DNA of 43,690 bases from Bacteroidaceae bacterium (GTDB lineage Bacteria > Bacteroidota > Bacteroidia > Bacteroidales > Bacteroidaceae), in contig JAFUVE010000004.1 in the NCBI GenBank assembly GCA_017483765.1, positions 1 through 43,690 of the forward strand, in the 5' to 3' direction. Position numbers and translations under genes: made by a program. Positions 30,515-42,900 of the stretch are shown piece by piece (the first letter of the stretch is position 1; every line of letters begins with the position of its first letter). The notes beneath the pieces are model-generated. The model was not told the origin of the DNA and did no database searches. It saw only the letters and a list, made by a program, of their open reading frames with translations.

Positions 30515-33500
30515 ATGAATCATTCAGTACACATGAAAGGACGCATGAGGCTTTTCCTGGCAGCTATCAGCCTGCTATGCCTCTCCGTCAGCTCCATGGC
30601 GCAGACCAAATGGTCGGAGGTGCTGTGGTGTGAGAGTAACTCTACACTTTATTTCGTCCAGCGCGAGAACAACACGATGACTCCGGGCAAGTGGAGCGGA
30701 TTGAATGTAGAACGTTTGGCGGTTAGCAACTCGGTCGACAACACTGGCACAGACAAGCCCGTCTGGATTGACCAGGTGGGAAAGAAGGTGAAGCGGGTGG
30801 TGTTCGACTCCTCCTTTGCCAACTCAGCTCCGTTCTCCACGGCCTACTGGTTCTACAACATGAGCTCGCTGGAGGAAATCATCGGCATGAACTACCTGAA
30901 GACCTATCGTGTGACGACGATGCGCTGCATGTTCCACGGCTGCTCCAGCCTGAAGAGCATCAACCTGTCGTATATCGACACATCGAACGTGACCGACATG
31001 TTCTGCATGTTTTTCCTCACAGGGAAGCTGACAAGTATCGACCTGTCGAAATTCAACACCTCTAATGTGACCGACATGGCATCCATGTTCTCCAACTCAG
31101 GCGTCACGTCCCTCGACCTCTCGAATTTCAACACCAGCAAAGTGACCGACATGGACGGCATGTTCGCCAACATCAAAGTCACAAGCCTCGACGTGAGGAA
31201 TTTCGATACGAGAAAAGTGAGGAGGATGTCGTCGATGTTCTCCCATTGCACAAAAATCACCACGCTCGACATTTCTTCATTTTATAATGAGTTGACGAAC
31301 ACAGACTATATGTTTTATGACTGTCCGAATCTGACCACCATTTACACAAACTCCACCTGGGTTGCGTCCAGCTCAACCGGCATGTTTGAGGACTGCACAT
31401 CCCTGAAGGGCGCCATCAGCTATTCGCCAGACAAGACCGACGTGACTTACGCCAACCCGAACACCGGCTATTTCACCTTCAAGACACTGCGCATGAAAAT
31501 CAACAACAAAGAGGTTTCCCGCGACGACGTAAACGACCTGACGGTGATGAGCGGCGTGAGCGTGGCGGAGGGCGGTTACGCGAAGTACGATATCGACAAC
31601 AGCACGCTGAGCCTGAAGGACGCCACGATTTATGGCTGGAGTCCGTTTGAGAGCGAGATAAAAGAACTTACTATCAACATTGAGGGCAAGAATTACATCA
31701 CCACGAGCAGCGAGGAGAGTGGCAACGCGATGATGCTATGTAACCGTGTGACCATCACCGGTGGCGGTTATCTTTACACAAGCGGAGGCGGCAATGGTGC
31801 GGGCATCCAAATCAACGGCTTCCTCACGGTTGAGAATGCCACTGTTGAGGCATACGGCAAGTACGGCATCAGAGGTTTACTGACGACCAGCCCACAGACT
31901 GGCGCACTAGTAGGCAGCGGACTCACGTTGTGTGGCAACCGTTCAAAGGTGATTGCCAACAGCAACAACAAATGGAACGACGCTGGAGCGAGCATCGGCA
32001 ACTTCAGCAGCATCACATTGAAGGACGGCGCCAGCGTGACAAGCCCTTCTGGGGCAAAAGTGCTGGACGGCAACATAGTAGATGCAGACGGCAATACCAT
32101 CATCGCCCAGGAAGTGGTCCTTTCCTCTCCCGTCACCAATTACGGTTTCAAGATAAACGGTGAGCCGGTGACCGACTGGAACTGCGATGACCTCACCGTC
32201 ATCGACGGCGTGGAACTGGCGCAGCCCTATGGATTTGCGAAGTACGAACCATCGACCGAGACACTTTATCTCAATAACGTGAAAATCAAAGCAACGGGCA
32301 ATACCCATTGTATCTACACAAATCATCCACTCCTGGACAACATCAACGTGGAAGGTGTCGTGACTTTAGAGGCAGATAAGGGTTCTGCCATCTGGCATGG
32401 ATCCAACACGACAATCAACGGAGGGGGATTCCTGATGCTGCAAAGCAATAGCACAGGCGCAACGATGTATACAGGAGGAGTGCTGACGCTCGACAATGTC
32501 TACGTCAACATATACGGCAGTCGCTGGGGACTGTCCGGACAGACTATTATTCGTAGTGGCGGCAGCGAAATTCCTGTAGGCAGCCTGGTGATGCAAAACA
32601 ATGCAATTCTGAGTGCAGTTGGAACGGAAGTCAGCATCAGGAACTTGACAAACATCACGCTGAAGGACGGCATCGTCATACGCGATCCAGAAGGAGCGGC
32701 ATGGGACAGCTCCAAGCTTTCCGTCTGCGTTAACGGCAAAGAATGCAGTGGGCGCGTCGACATAGCCGTGCCTGAAGAGAAGCTGGACTTATGGATTGCA
32801 GGCACACAGCTGACCACCGTAAATGCCCCTTACATCGGGTTGGTGCTGGGTACCGACATCTATAGACCGCTGCAGACCTCAAAGGACTACAAGATTGCCT
32901 ACGACCAGAAAACCAAGACACTCCACATGGACAATGTCAGCATCTCCACCACCACAAACGCCGCCCTGATATCGCGCATAGACGGATTGACCATCAGCGT
33001 GGAGAACAACCCGTGCTACCTGATAACCACCAACTCGAACTGCAATGGCATAACCCTTTATGGCAACACGACCATACAGTCGGTCAACGTGACGCCAACC
33101 CTCGCCACCCTCGGATTCAGCCTGTTTGTATCGGCCAGCACGCTGACCGGCATTGAGTTCTATGGAACCACAAACGGCACAGTGACACTGAAAGACATCA
33201 GGATGTTCGTGTCGGGCGGCGACTACGGCATCACCGGAAGACGTTACAAGGACAACTACTATGCCACCCTGTCCATCACGGGCAAGGACACTTATCTTTT
33301 GTGCAACGCCAAGGAGGGCTCCATCTTCATTTTTAAGGCCTTGAAGCTGGACAGCGGCCTGCAGATTCACATTCCCGACTACGGGACATTCAGCAATCAC
33401 GGTGTACGTAATTCCGAAGGAGAACTGGCCACGAGCGTGCTCATCTACAGCAAGGGCGGCAAGAAAGGCGACGTCAACCAGGACGGAAAGGTCGACATCA

Positions 33501-33631
33501 GCGACATCGTGGCAGTCATCAACACCATCGCCGGCGACACCACATACAAATCGACCGCCGACGTCAACGAGGACGACAATATCGACATCTCAGACATCGT
33601 GGCCATCATCAACATCATCGCCGAACAATGA
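30515..33631 (+). CDS. Secreted BspA-like protein with C-terminal dockerin
   Basis: A 1038-aa exported protein. The signal peptide is MRLFLAAISLLCLSVSSMAQ, preceded by MNHSVHMKGR. About residues 110-290 are BspA-type (DUF285) leucine-rich repeats with recurring VTDMxxMF and LDLSNFNTSKVTDM units, a fold used for binding host or polymer surfaces. About 320-970 contain three related segments with a KINGEPVTDW/INNKEVSRDD-type start and repeats that look like parallel beta-helix. The last 55 residues are a dockerin type I pair of EF-hand-like loops: GDVNQDGKVDISDIVAVIN and ADVNEDDNIDISDIVAIIN, each with the Ca-binding DxNxDGxxDxxD pattern. No cohesin is in the window. It heads the plus-strand locus that continues with GH30 and CE1-CE6, from which it is separated by a terminator. 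Confidence 0.85.
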   Translation: MNHSVHMKGRMRLFLAAISLLCLSVSSMAQTKWSEVLWCESNSTLYFVQRENNTMTPGKWSGLNVERLAVSNSVDNTGTDKPVWIDQVGKKVKRVVFDSSFANSAPFSTAYWFYNMSSLEEIIGMNYLKTYRVTTMRCMFHGCSSLKSINLSYIDTSNVTDMFCMFFLTGKLTSIDLSKFNTSNVTDMASMFSNSGVTSLDLSNFNTSKVTDMDGMFANIKVTSLDVRNFDTRKVRRMSSMFSHCTKITTLDISSFYNELTNTDYMFYDCPNLTTIYTNSTWVASSSTGMFEDCTSLKGAISYSPDKTDVTYANPNTGYFTFKTLRMKINNKEVSRDDVNDLTVMSGVSVAEGGYAKYDIDNSTLSLKDATIYGWSPFESEIKELTINIEGKNYITTSSEESGNAMMLCNRVTITGGGYLYTSGGGNGAGIQINGFLTVENATVEAYGKYGIRGLLTTSPQTGALVGSGLTLCGNRSKVIANSNNKWNDAGASIGNFSSITLKDGASVTSPSGAKVLDGNIVDADGNTIIAQEVVLSSPVTNYGFKINGEPVTDWNCDDLTVIDGVELAQPYGFAKYEPSTETLYLNNVKIKATGNTHCIYTNHPLLDNINVEGVVTLEADKGSAIWHGSNTTINGGGFLMLQSNSTGATMYTGGVLTLDNVYVNIYGSRWGLSGQTIIRSGGSEIPVGSLVMQNNAILSAVGTEVSIRNLTNITLKDGIVIRDPEGAAWDSSKLSVCVNGKECSGRVDIAVPEEKLDLWIAGTQLTTVNAPYIGLVLGTDIYRPLQTSKDYKIAYDQKTKTLHMDNVSISTTTNAALISRIDGLTISVENNPCYLITTNSNCNGITLYGNTTIQSVNVTPTLATLGFSLFVSASTLTGIEFYGTTNGTVTLKDIRMFVSGGDYGITGRRYKDNYYATLSITGKDTYLLCNAKEGSIFIFKALKLDSGLQIHIPDYGTFSNHGVRNSEGELATSVLIYSKGGKKGDVNQDGKVDISDIVAVINTIAGDTTYKSTADVNEDDNIDISDIVAIINIIAEQ

Positions 33632-33663
33632 CGGCATAGGCCAACGAAAACATAAAGCAATGT

Positions 33664-33702
33664 GCGGAGCATCCTGGCATACGGGATGCTCTGCCTTGTT
33701 TT
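33664..33702 (+). terminator. Terminator after the BspA-dockerin gene
   Basis: GCGGAGCATCC (33664-33674) pairs with GGATGCTCTGC (33684-33694), ten of eleven positions, followed by CTTGTTTTATTT. The rest of 33703-33862 is AT-rich and shows no gene. Confidence 0.7.
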
Positions 33703-33862
33703 ATTTCTGATGTGGAGAAAGCAAACTATAAAGGCTGCCAGTATGCTGCGTTTTTTATTCCTGTGCCCGTCAAATGAAGCGGAAGTTTGCCAGATAAGTT
33801 CAGAAGATACAAAACCGAAAGAAGATGTTACATATCTAAAATTATTATATAGAAAAAAGTGG

Positions 33863-33870
33863 TAGATTTG
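33863..33870 (+). promoter_or_regulatory. -7 box TAGATTTG of the GH30 gene
   Basis: TAGATTTG fits TAnnTTTG and lies 32 bases before the ATG at 33903. It rules out long extension of the frame upstream (TTG at 33879 would leave almost no leader). Confidence 0.6.
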
Positions 33871-33902
33871 CATAAAATTTGAATAATTCAAAAAATCGAG
33901 AC

Positions 33903-36377
33903 ATGAGAATTCGCATTTGTTTGTCAATCCTATGCTGTCTGACTGTTGTGATGGCAGCGACGGCACAGCCAGAAATCACTGAGCCGACACAGTTCTTTGT
34001 GATGCATAGCAGCGGAAACCACCTGAAGCGGGGAAACGACAATGGGGGCTATTTGGAATCGGCTATGGCCACCAATCCTCAGCAGATGAGGTTCACACCG
34101 GCCGGCGACGGCTATTACACCATCGAGACAGTTGGTGAAGAGCATCGCTTCCTGTCGAAAATGAATGCGTGGAACACCTCGTTTGTGGAAGACGCTTCGA
34201 GCGACGACGCAAAATTCAAGTTAGAGCCCGTGTCTGGCAACTACCTGCTGATTCGCTGTAAAGGCAACGGACAGTGCCTTGGCACCGACAGCAACGACCC
34301 GGAGCAGAAGGTATATAGCGACAAAAACGGATCTGACATCAAGCACTACTGGTATCTCAGCGACAAAGTGAACGGACAGCTGCCAACCGATACACTGTCT
34401 TACCTGATCAGTCCTTCCAATGTACGCCAGCACTTCGACGGATGGGGAGTTTCTCTTTGTTGGTGGGCAAACATGTGCGGAAAATGGAGCGACAAGGCCA
34501 TCGACGAGATTGTCAGCTGGCTCGTGAGCCCTACGGGATTGAACTATTCCCATTTCCGATATAACATCGGAGGAGGCGACGACCCCGAGAACAAGAACTG
34601 CACACTCCACCACATGGGCGGAGGCAAAGGGCTTCGCGCTGAGATGGAGGGATTCAAGGATTTCAGCGGCGACGAATACCACTGGGATCGTGACGAAGCA
34701 CAGCGTAAAATCCTTCTCAAAATCCATGAGAAACGCCCGGATGCCGTATTCGAGGCATTCAGCAATTCCTGCCCCTACTACATGACATACAGCGGATGTG
34801 TGAGCGGAAACACTGACGGAGGAAAGGACAACCTTCGCCCTGAGTACTATGAGGAATTCGCTCATTATCTCGTGGATGTTTGCAAGCACTATAAAGACAC
34901 CTACGGCATCGAGTTCAAGACCCTCGAGCCGTTCAACGAGTCGGTGACCAATTTCTGGTTCTGCAACGGGGTGCAGGAAGGCTGCCATTTCGACTATAAG
35001 TCACAGGTGGCTTTCGTGAAAGTGCTTGAGCCGATACTGAAAGCGTCGGGACTCAGCACGGTGATTTCTGCATCTGATGAGACGAACATAGGTCTGGCTG
35101 TGGAGGGCTACCGCCAGTTCCGTCAAGGGGGTGCCTTGAAACTAATCGGCCAATGGAACACACACACCTATTCAGGCAACAACCTGGACCGAGTACGCAT
35201 GGCATTCCTCGCCCATCAGGACGGAACTCCCCTTTGGATGAGCGAAGTGGGAGCCGGAGGAAACGGAATCGGAGGCAACCTGAGTCTCACACAGAAGCTC
35301 TTCGACGACATGCGATATCTGCAGCCGGAGACTTGGATCGACTGGCAGTACATGGAAGAGGCTAACGACCAATGGTGTACCATACGCGGCAGCTTCGCCC
35401 AGCAGACATACAACAAGGTGAAGAACTTCTACGTGCGCCAGCAGGTGAGCCGTTTTATCAAACGGGGGTATGACATCATCACGTCCCTCAACAACCAGTC
35501 CTTGGCTGCCGTCAATCCGGCACGCGACACGCTCGTCGTTGTCCTGCTCAACGAAGGCAGCCAGACGGTACATAAAATCGACCTGGGCCATTTCGCAGAA
35601 CTGCCTGCACGTACTGTCATTCGGGCTTACAGAACTTCGGCATCTGAGAACCTCCAACTCGTAAGAGACTACAGTATAGAGGGGGCTGAACTTACCGTGA
35701 AGCTACCGACTCAAAGCATAACGACCTTTGTCATTCCGGTCAAGGCACGCGAAGTGGAAACTGAGCCGATTTCGACTGATTACGACTATCTGATTGTTCC
35801 ACGACAGGAACTGACGAGGGCCGTCAGCGCGTCGGAAGACGGCAAGGCCGTCACGATAGAGCCCATCACAGGAAGCAAAGGTCAACGTTGGAAACTGGTA
35901 CCAAGTGGCAGCTCATTCTTCCTGGAGAACGGATACGGCATGCGAATGACCACGCACCGAGCCAATTCATCTGCAGCCATAACCACACAGACCACCGCCT
36001 CCGTTGAGCAGCTGTTCAATTTCAGCGTGATTGACTTCCCTTATTACAAGATCACAAGCGCTCGTTCCTCACGCTATGCGCTGGACCTCGCCAATGCCAA
36101 CACCGCTCCTGGAACGAAAGTAGACTTGTGGCTCTACACCGACAACACGGATATGCCGGTTCATCGTCAATGGATGCTCGTACCGATTCCAAAGACCGAC
36201 AGTCTGGTGGACGGCATTGAGAGGGTGGACGCTGAGGAACATGGAGCGCACACACAGATGACCGACGGCATATACGACCTTCAAGGCCGGAAAACCGGAA
36301 ACGGAGAGGCGTACTTGAAGCCAGGAATCTATATCCGTATAAAGAACGGCCTGGCAAGCAAGGTGCTCATCAAGTGA
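33903..36377 (+). CDS. GH30-type glycoside hydrolase with two ricin-like modules
   Basis: An 824-aa secreted enzyme. Signal peptide: MRIRICLSILCCLTVVMAAT. An N-terminal trefoil-like (ricin-B-type) module (about 25-160) precedes the catalytic domain, which starts HFDGWGVSLCWWANMCGKW, as in GH30_5 endo-beta-1,6-galactanases. The acid/base is Glu346 in TLEPFNES and the nucleophile is Glu448 in WMSEVGAGG. A C-terminal ricin-like module follows (RWKLVPSGSSFFLENGYGMR, about 640-760). The tail DGIYDLQGRKTGNGE...KPGIYIRIKNGLASKVLIK is a Prevotella-style C-terminal secretion or sorting motif. The likely job is cutting beta-1,6-linked galactan side chains of arabinogalactan; other GH30 activities (beta-1,6-glucanase, xylanase) remain possible. 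The CE1-CE6 gene begins 29 bases after its stop, so they form an operon. Confidence 0.85.
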   Translation: MRIRICLSILCCLTVVMAATAQPEITEPTQFFVMHSSGNHLKRGNDNGGYLESAMATNPQQMRFTPAGDGYYTIETVGEEHRFLSKMNAWNTSFVEDASSDDAKFKLEPVSGNYLLIRCKGNGQCLGTDSNDPEQKVYSDKNGSDIKHYWYLSDKVNGQLPTDTLSYLISPSNVRQHFDGWGVSLCWWANMCGKWSDKAIDEIVSWLVSPTGLNYSHFRYNIGGGDDPENKNCTLHHMGGGKGLRAEMEGFKDFSGDEYHWDRDEAQRKILLKIHEKRPDAVFEAFSNSCPYYMTYSGCVSGNTDGGKDNLRPEYYEEFAHYLVDVCKHYKDTYGIEFKTLEPFNESVTNFWFCNGVQEGCHFDYKSQVAFVKVLEPILKASGLSTVISASDETNIGLAVEGYRQFRQGGALKLIGQWNTHTYSGNNLDRVRMAFLAHQDGTPLWMSEVGAGGNGIGGNLSLTQKLFDDMRYLQPETWIDWQYMEEANDQWCTIRGSFAQQTYNKVKNFYVRQQVSRFIKRGYDIITSLNNQSLAAVNPARDTLVVVLLNEGSQTVHKIDLGHFAELPARTVIRAYRTSASENLQLVRDYSIEGAELTVKLPTQSITTFVIPVKAREVETEPISTDYDYLIVPRQELTRAVSASEDGKAVTIEPITGSKGQRWKLVPSGSSFFLENGYGMRMTTHRANSSAAITTQTTASVEQLFNFSVIDFPYYKITSARSSRYALDLANANTAPGTKVDLWLYTDNTDMPVHRQWMLVPIPKTDSLVDGIERVDAEEHGAHTQMTDGIYDLQGRKTGNGEAYLKPGIYIRIKNGLASKVLIK

Positions 36378-36394
36378 AAAGAGCAATACAATAA

Positions 36395-38824
<2,430 letters not shown>

Positions 38825-38845
38825 TTTGAGGTATAATAATATGAT

Positions 38846-38881
38846 AATAGGAGTTTAGGTATGAGGACCTGAACTCCTATT
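38846..38881. terminator. Bidirectional terminator between CE1-CE6 and AraC genes
   Basis: AATAGGAGTT (38846-38855) pairs with AACTCCTATT (38872-38881) and AGGT with ACCT inside, leaving a loop of ATGAGG. It lies between convergent genes. Confidence 0.75.
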
Positions 38882-38903
38882 GTTTTGAGGGGAATACACA
38901 GAG

Positions 38904-39782
38904 TTATCTGTTGATGTACTGTTCCCTGTAATCTTTAGCCGTCATACCGCTGTTTTGCCGGAAATAACGCGAGAAAGAGGAAGCATCAGGGAAGTTAAGC
39001 AAGTTGCTGATTTGCTGGACTGAAAGGTCAGTGCGGTGTCGCAAGAGTGCTTTCGCCCTGATTATGGTGTACCATGCAATCCACTGTCCGGCGCCGATGC
39101 CCGTCTCCTGCTTGATGATAAACCCGAAATACTTCGGTGAGACACAAAGTTTGTTGGCGTAGAAAGCAACCTCACGGCTCTCCAGATAGTGCTCCACCAG
39201 CAAGTCGTAGAACTGATAGAAGTAGGTTCTACCGGTAGTTGACTCTTTTCCTGAAAGTCCGGGTGGTCCTACCTCTGTCTTCACTCTGAAGCTTCTCGCC
39301 AGTTGCGACAAGACATCTATGAGATCTGTGAGGATATCCTTCTTTCTGTCTATTTCCACCATAGAGACTGACTTCAGCAGCTTGACGATATCAAGCATAC
39401 ACGCATATTGTTCGTCTGAGAGGCGGAACAACGGGTTGCTATGGAAGAAAGGGGTGGCGCCGTATGTGAGACGGTGCTTGATTTCCTCAAAAAATTGCTT
39501 GGAGATGACGACCAACGTGACAAGATAGTCATCTGACGACTCCTCTGCAGAAATCGTATGGTTGGGATAGACCACAGAAAAGTCATGTGGACCGAAATGA
39601 ACTGGCCGTAAGTCATATTCACCCTTCGAATATCCTTGATGGTTGAGCACAGCCACCATGTGTGGAGAAACATAAGGCTCATGATAGACTGGCATACGAT
39701 TGACACCTTCAATCACGACTATCCCCTGTTTTTCTATTTCAGCCTCCACCAGTTCTAATGGATGTTGTAGATTTTTATGCAC
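38904..39782 (-). CDS. AraC family transcriptional regulator
   Basis: About 292 aa. The N-terminal half is a cupin-like sensor (MPVYHEPYVSPHMVAVLNHQG...GPHDFSVVYPNHTIS). The C-terminal 100 residues carry the two helix-turn-helix units, CVSPKYFGFIIKQETG and NLLNFPDASSFSRYFRQNSG...MTAKDYREQ. The open frame begins at a TTG (39818) that is itself part of the -7 box TAATTTTG (39823-39816), so the start must be lower; GTG at 39782 leaves a leader of about 28 bases but is a guess. It is divergent from the large beta-helix gene, and both promoters sit in an inverted repeat, so it likely regulates that gene and perhaps the GH30/CE operon. Confidence 0.82.
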   Translation of the reverse strand: MHKNLQHPLELVEAEIEKQGIVVIEGVNRMPVYHEPYVSPHMVAVLNHQGYSKGEYDLRPVHFGPHDFSVVYPNHTISAEESSDDYLVTLVVISKQFFEEIKHRLTYGATPFFHSNPLFRLSDEQYACMLDIVKLLKSVSMVEIDRKKDILTDLIDVLSQLARSFRVKTEVGPPGLSGKESTTGRTYFYQFYDLLVEHYLESREVAFYANKLCVSPKYFGFIIKQETGIGAGQWIAWYTIIRAKALLRHRTDLSVQQISNLLNFPDASSFSRYFRQNSGMTAKDYREQYINR

Positions 39783-39815
39783 TGTGTTTTGTTTAGTTGT
39801 CAGTAATTTTGCATA

Positions 39816-39918
39816 CAAAATTACATATTTTATATAAAAGAAACAATATAATCAGACTTTTTGTCAATTCTTTTCGTCTTTTCAATCACATAAATATACA
39901 AAAAAAGATGTAATTTTG
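39816..39918. promoter_or_regulatory. Mirror-image divergent promoters
   Basis: CAAAATTACAT (39816-39826) is an exact inverted copy of ATGTAATTTTG (39908-39918), and each contains the -7 box TAATTTTG of one of the two divergent genes. Flanking bases extend the symmetry partly. The space between is AT-rich and would hold AraC sites. Confidence 0.65.
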
Positions 39919-39966
39919 CATATTTTAAAAAAAATACGCAAGCACATACAAACAATTCAGAAAATT

Positions 39967-42900
39967 ATGAAGAAACTACTGATGACTTTAGTCGGAATGA
40001 TATGCATGACAGCTGCGATGGCTTATGATGTTTATCCTTATCTGACAATTGAAAGCGCCGACGGAAACACCACATCCATCGGTGCCAAAGGACTGACACT
40101 GACGGCTGACGACCAGGGCAGTCTCATTGCTGCCAACAGTGAAGAGACAAAGACTTTCACTCTCAGTGATTTGGCGAAGATGTATTTCTCTGGATCAAAT
40201 GAGACCAACACGCTGAAGGGCGACGTGAATAGGGATGGCAAGGTCGACATCTCCGACATCGTGGCCATCATCAACCAGATTGCTGGAACCGCCACATATG
40301 CCGATGCCGACGTGAACAGCGACAAAGGAGTAGACATCAGCGACATTGTGGCAGTCATCAACATCATCGCAGGAACTGACGACTCTTCATCTGACGACGA
40401 CACTTCCAGCGAGGAGCTGACAGACACCATCCAGACACTCAACATCAGTATGGCCAACGTGACCTACCGGTTCCGATCGGAAGACCTGGACACAATGACC
40501 TTCGAGAACGGAACCACGCTCACCGTGCTGGACAGGACATTCACACTGAGCGAGGTGACATCTATGTATGTCGACAACACGGACTATTACGACAACGAGG
40601 TTGACGTGATTTACGACGACTCCTACGCCAGCATCTTTATTGCCGGCAACATCGCGCAGTACGTTTCCGCAACGGAGGCAGCAGCACATGTGGTGCTCAC
40701 ACAGGGAAGCGTCACAGATGAAGTGACTTACAACCTGAGCGGACAGAGCGATGACGGTTCGTTCTACATGACAGGAAACTATAAAGCCACCATCGACCTC
40801 AGAGGACTGACGCTGACCAACCCCAACGGAGCACCCATCAACATCCAGGACGGAAAACGCATCGTCGTGAGTGCGAAGAAAGACACGGAGAACACGCTGA
40901 AGGACGGAAGTGCGAGTGCAGAAAAAGGATGCCTCGTCATCAAGGGACACAGCGAGTTCAAAGGCAAAGGCATCCTCAACGTATACGCCTATGGCCCGTC
41001 AGCCCACGGCATCAAGAGCGGAGAGTATATGAGTGTGAGAAACTGCACAATCAACGTGCTTGCCGCAGCGAAAGACGGAGTGCACTGTGCAGAGTACCTG
41101 CTCATGGAGAGTGGTGAGCTGAACGTCAGCGGTGTCGGCGACGACTGCGTGCAGGTAGAGCTCGACGGGACTGAGTCCACCGGCGCCACTACCGACCACG
41201 AGGACGAAGACTCGGGAAATATCTATATGCTCGACGGAACGATAAATCTCACCTCCACCGCCGACGCAGTGAAAGGTCTGAAGTCGGCAGGCGACATCAA
41301 TATCAGCGGAGGAAGCATCACAGTGACCCAGAGTGGATCCATCATCACTACAGACACGGACATCAGCTACCCCACCAGCATCAAGGCCGACGGAAACATC
41401 AACATCACAGGAGGAACCATCGACATCACGAACACAGCCGACGGAGGCAAGGGCATCAGCGCGGAAGGGGTTATCAACATCGACGAGAGCAGCGCAACCA
41501 CCAACGTCACCATCAAGGCCAACGGAAAGGGTGGAACGGCGGAGAACGTGAGCAGCTCAACCAGCGAATCGGAAAAGTCATACAAGGTGTACATCAGCCT
41601 GCCAACCACAGGGGGAGGCGGCATGGGACCTGGCGGATCAGGCAGCAACGCATGGAAGAACCCGGTGCTCTACAACAGCAACGGCACGATGATTGCGTCG
41701 CTCACCAACACCGTCACCAAATCATCTGGCTATTCCACGGTCACTTTCTACTATTATGACTTCAAGGACGCAGACACCAGCGTAGGCTATTACATCAAAG
41801 GCGACGACTATACCTCACGCGGAGGATGGGGAGGCGGCGGAACTTACTCCATCGTGACAGAGACATTCTCTGCCCCGACATCCGGTTCCGACATCTACTA
41901 CTCCATCAGCAACAGCTATACCACCAGCGGTTCAACAAGAACTTACGCCCTGAGCAACGTGACCAACACCTATTCCGGAACAACCGACGCAAGCGAGGAG
42001 AGCGGAACGGGATACAACGCCATCGGACTCAAGACCGACAGCATCCTAACCATCAGCGGCGGAACCATCGACATATCCAACAGCGGCGCGATGAGCAAGA
42101 GCATCAAGTCGAACCAGAACGTCATCATCAACGGCGGAACCATCACACTCAAACCAAGCGGTGAAATGCAGGTGATCAACAACGACGCCTCCTACAGCTC
42201 AGGCATCAAGTGCGACGACCTCACCATCAACGACGGAACGGTGAAGATGACGGTCACGGGCAAAGCGGGACGTGGCATCTCGGCAAAGAACGTGATCACC
42301 AACGGCGGTGAGCTCACCATCACCAACAGCGGAGCAGGCGTGAGCGGAACAAGCGACAGCTACACCGCCAAGTGCATCAAAGCTGACACCAGCGTGAAGC
42401 TGAATGCCGGTACCATCACACTGACCGCCAGCGGTACAGGCGGCAAGGGCATCAAGAGCGCAGGAACTTACACACAAGGTACATCCGACGGCAATGGCCC
42501 TACCCTCACCGTGACGACCACAGGCAGCAGCCTTGGCGGAAGCACCTCCGGCGGTGGCGGCTGGGGCGGTGGCGGCTGGGGTATGGAATCCAGCGGCGGA
42601 TCCTCGGCTAAAGGAATCAAGGTGATGGGCACAGCCGTGCTCTATGGTGGACAGACCGAGATTTACACCTCTACCGACGGAGCAGAGGGATTTGAGTCCA
42701 AGACCAGCGTGGACATCCAGGGCGGCAAGCACTACTTCAAGTGCTACGACGACTGCATCAACTCAGCTGGAGCCATCTACTTCAACGGAGGCGTCACCGT
42801 TTGCTGGTCCACCGGCAACGATGCCGTTGACTCCAACTACGGACGCAGCGGTGCCATCACCATCGGAAACGGAGCGGCTTTCGCTTACACCACGAAGGGA

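Noticed and set aside
39816-39818. TTG start of the AraC gene giving 304 aa
   Set aside because: The TTG is part of the -7 box TAATTTTG, so it cannot be within the transcript.
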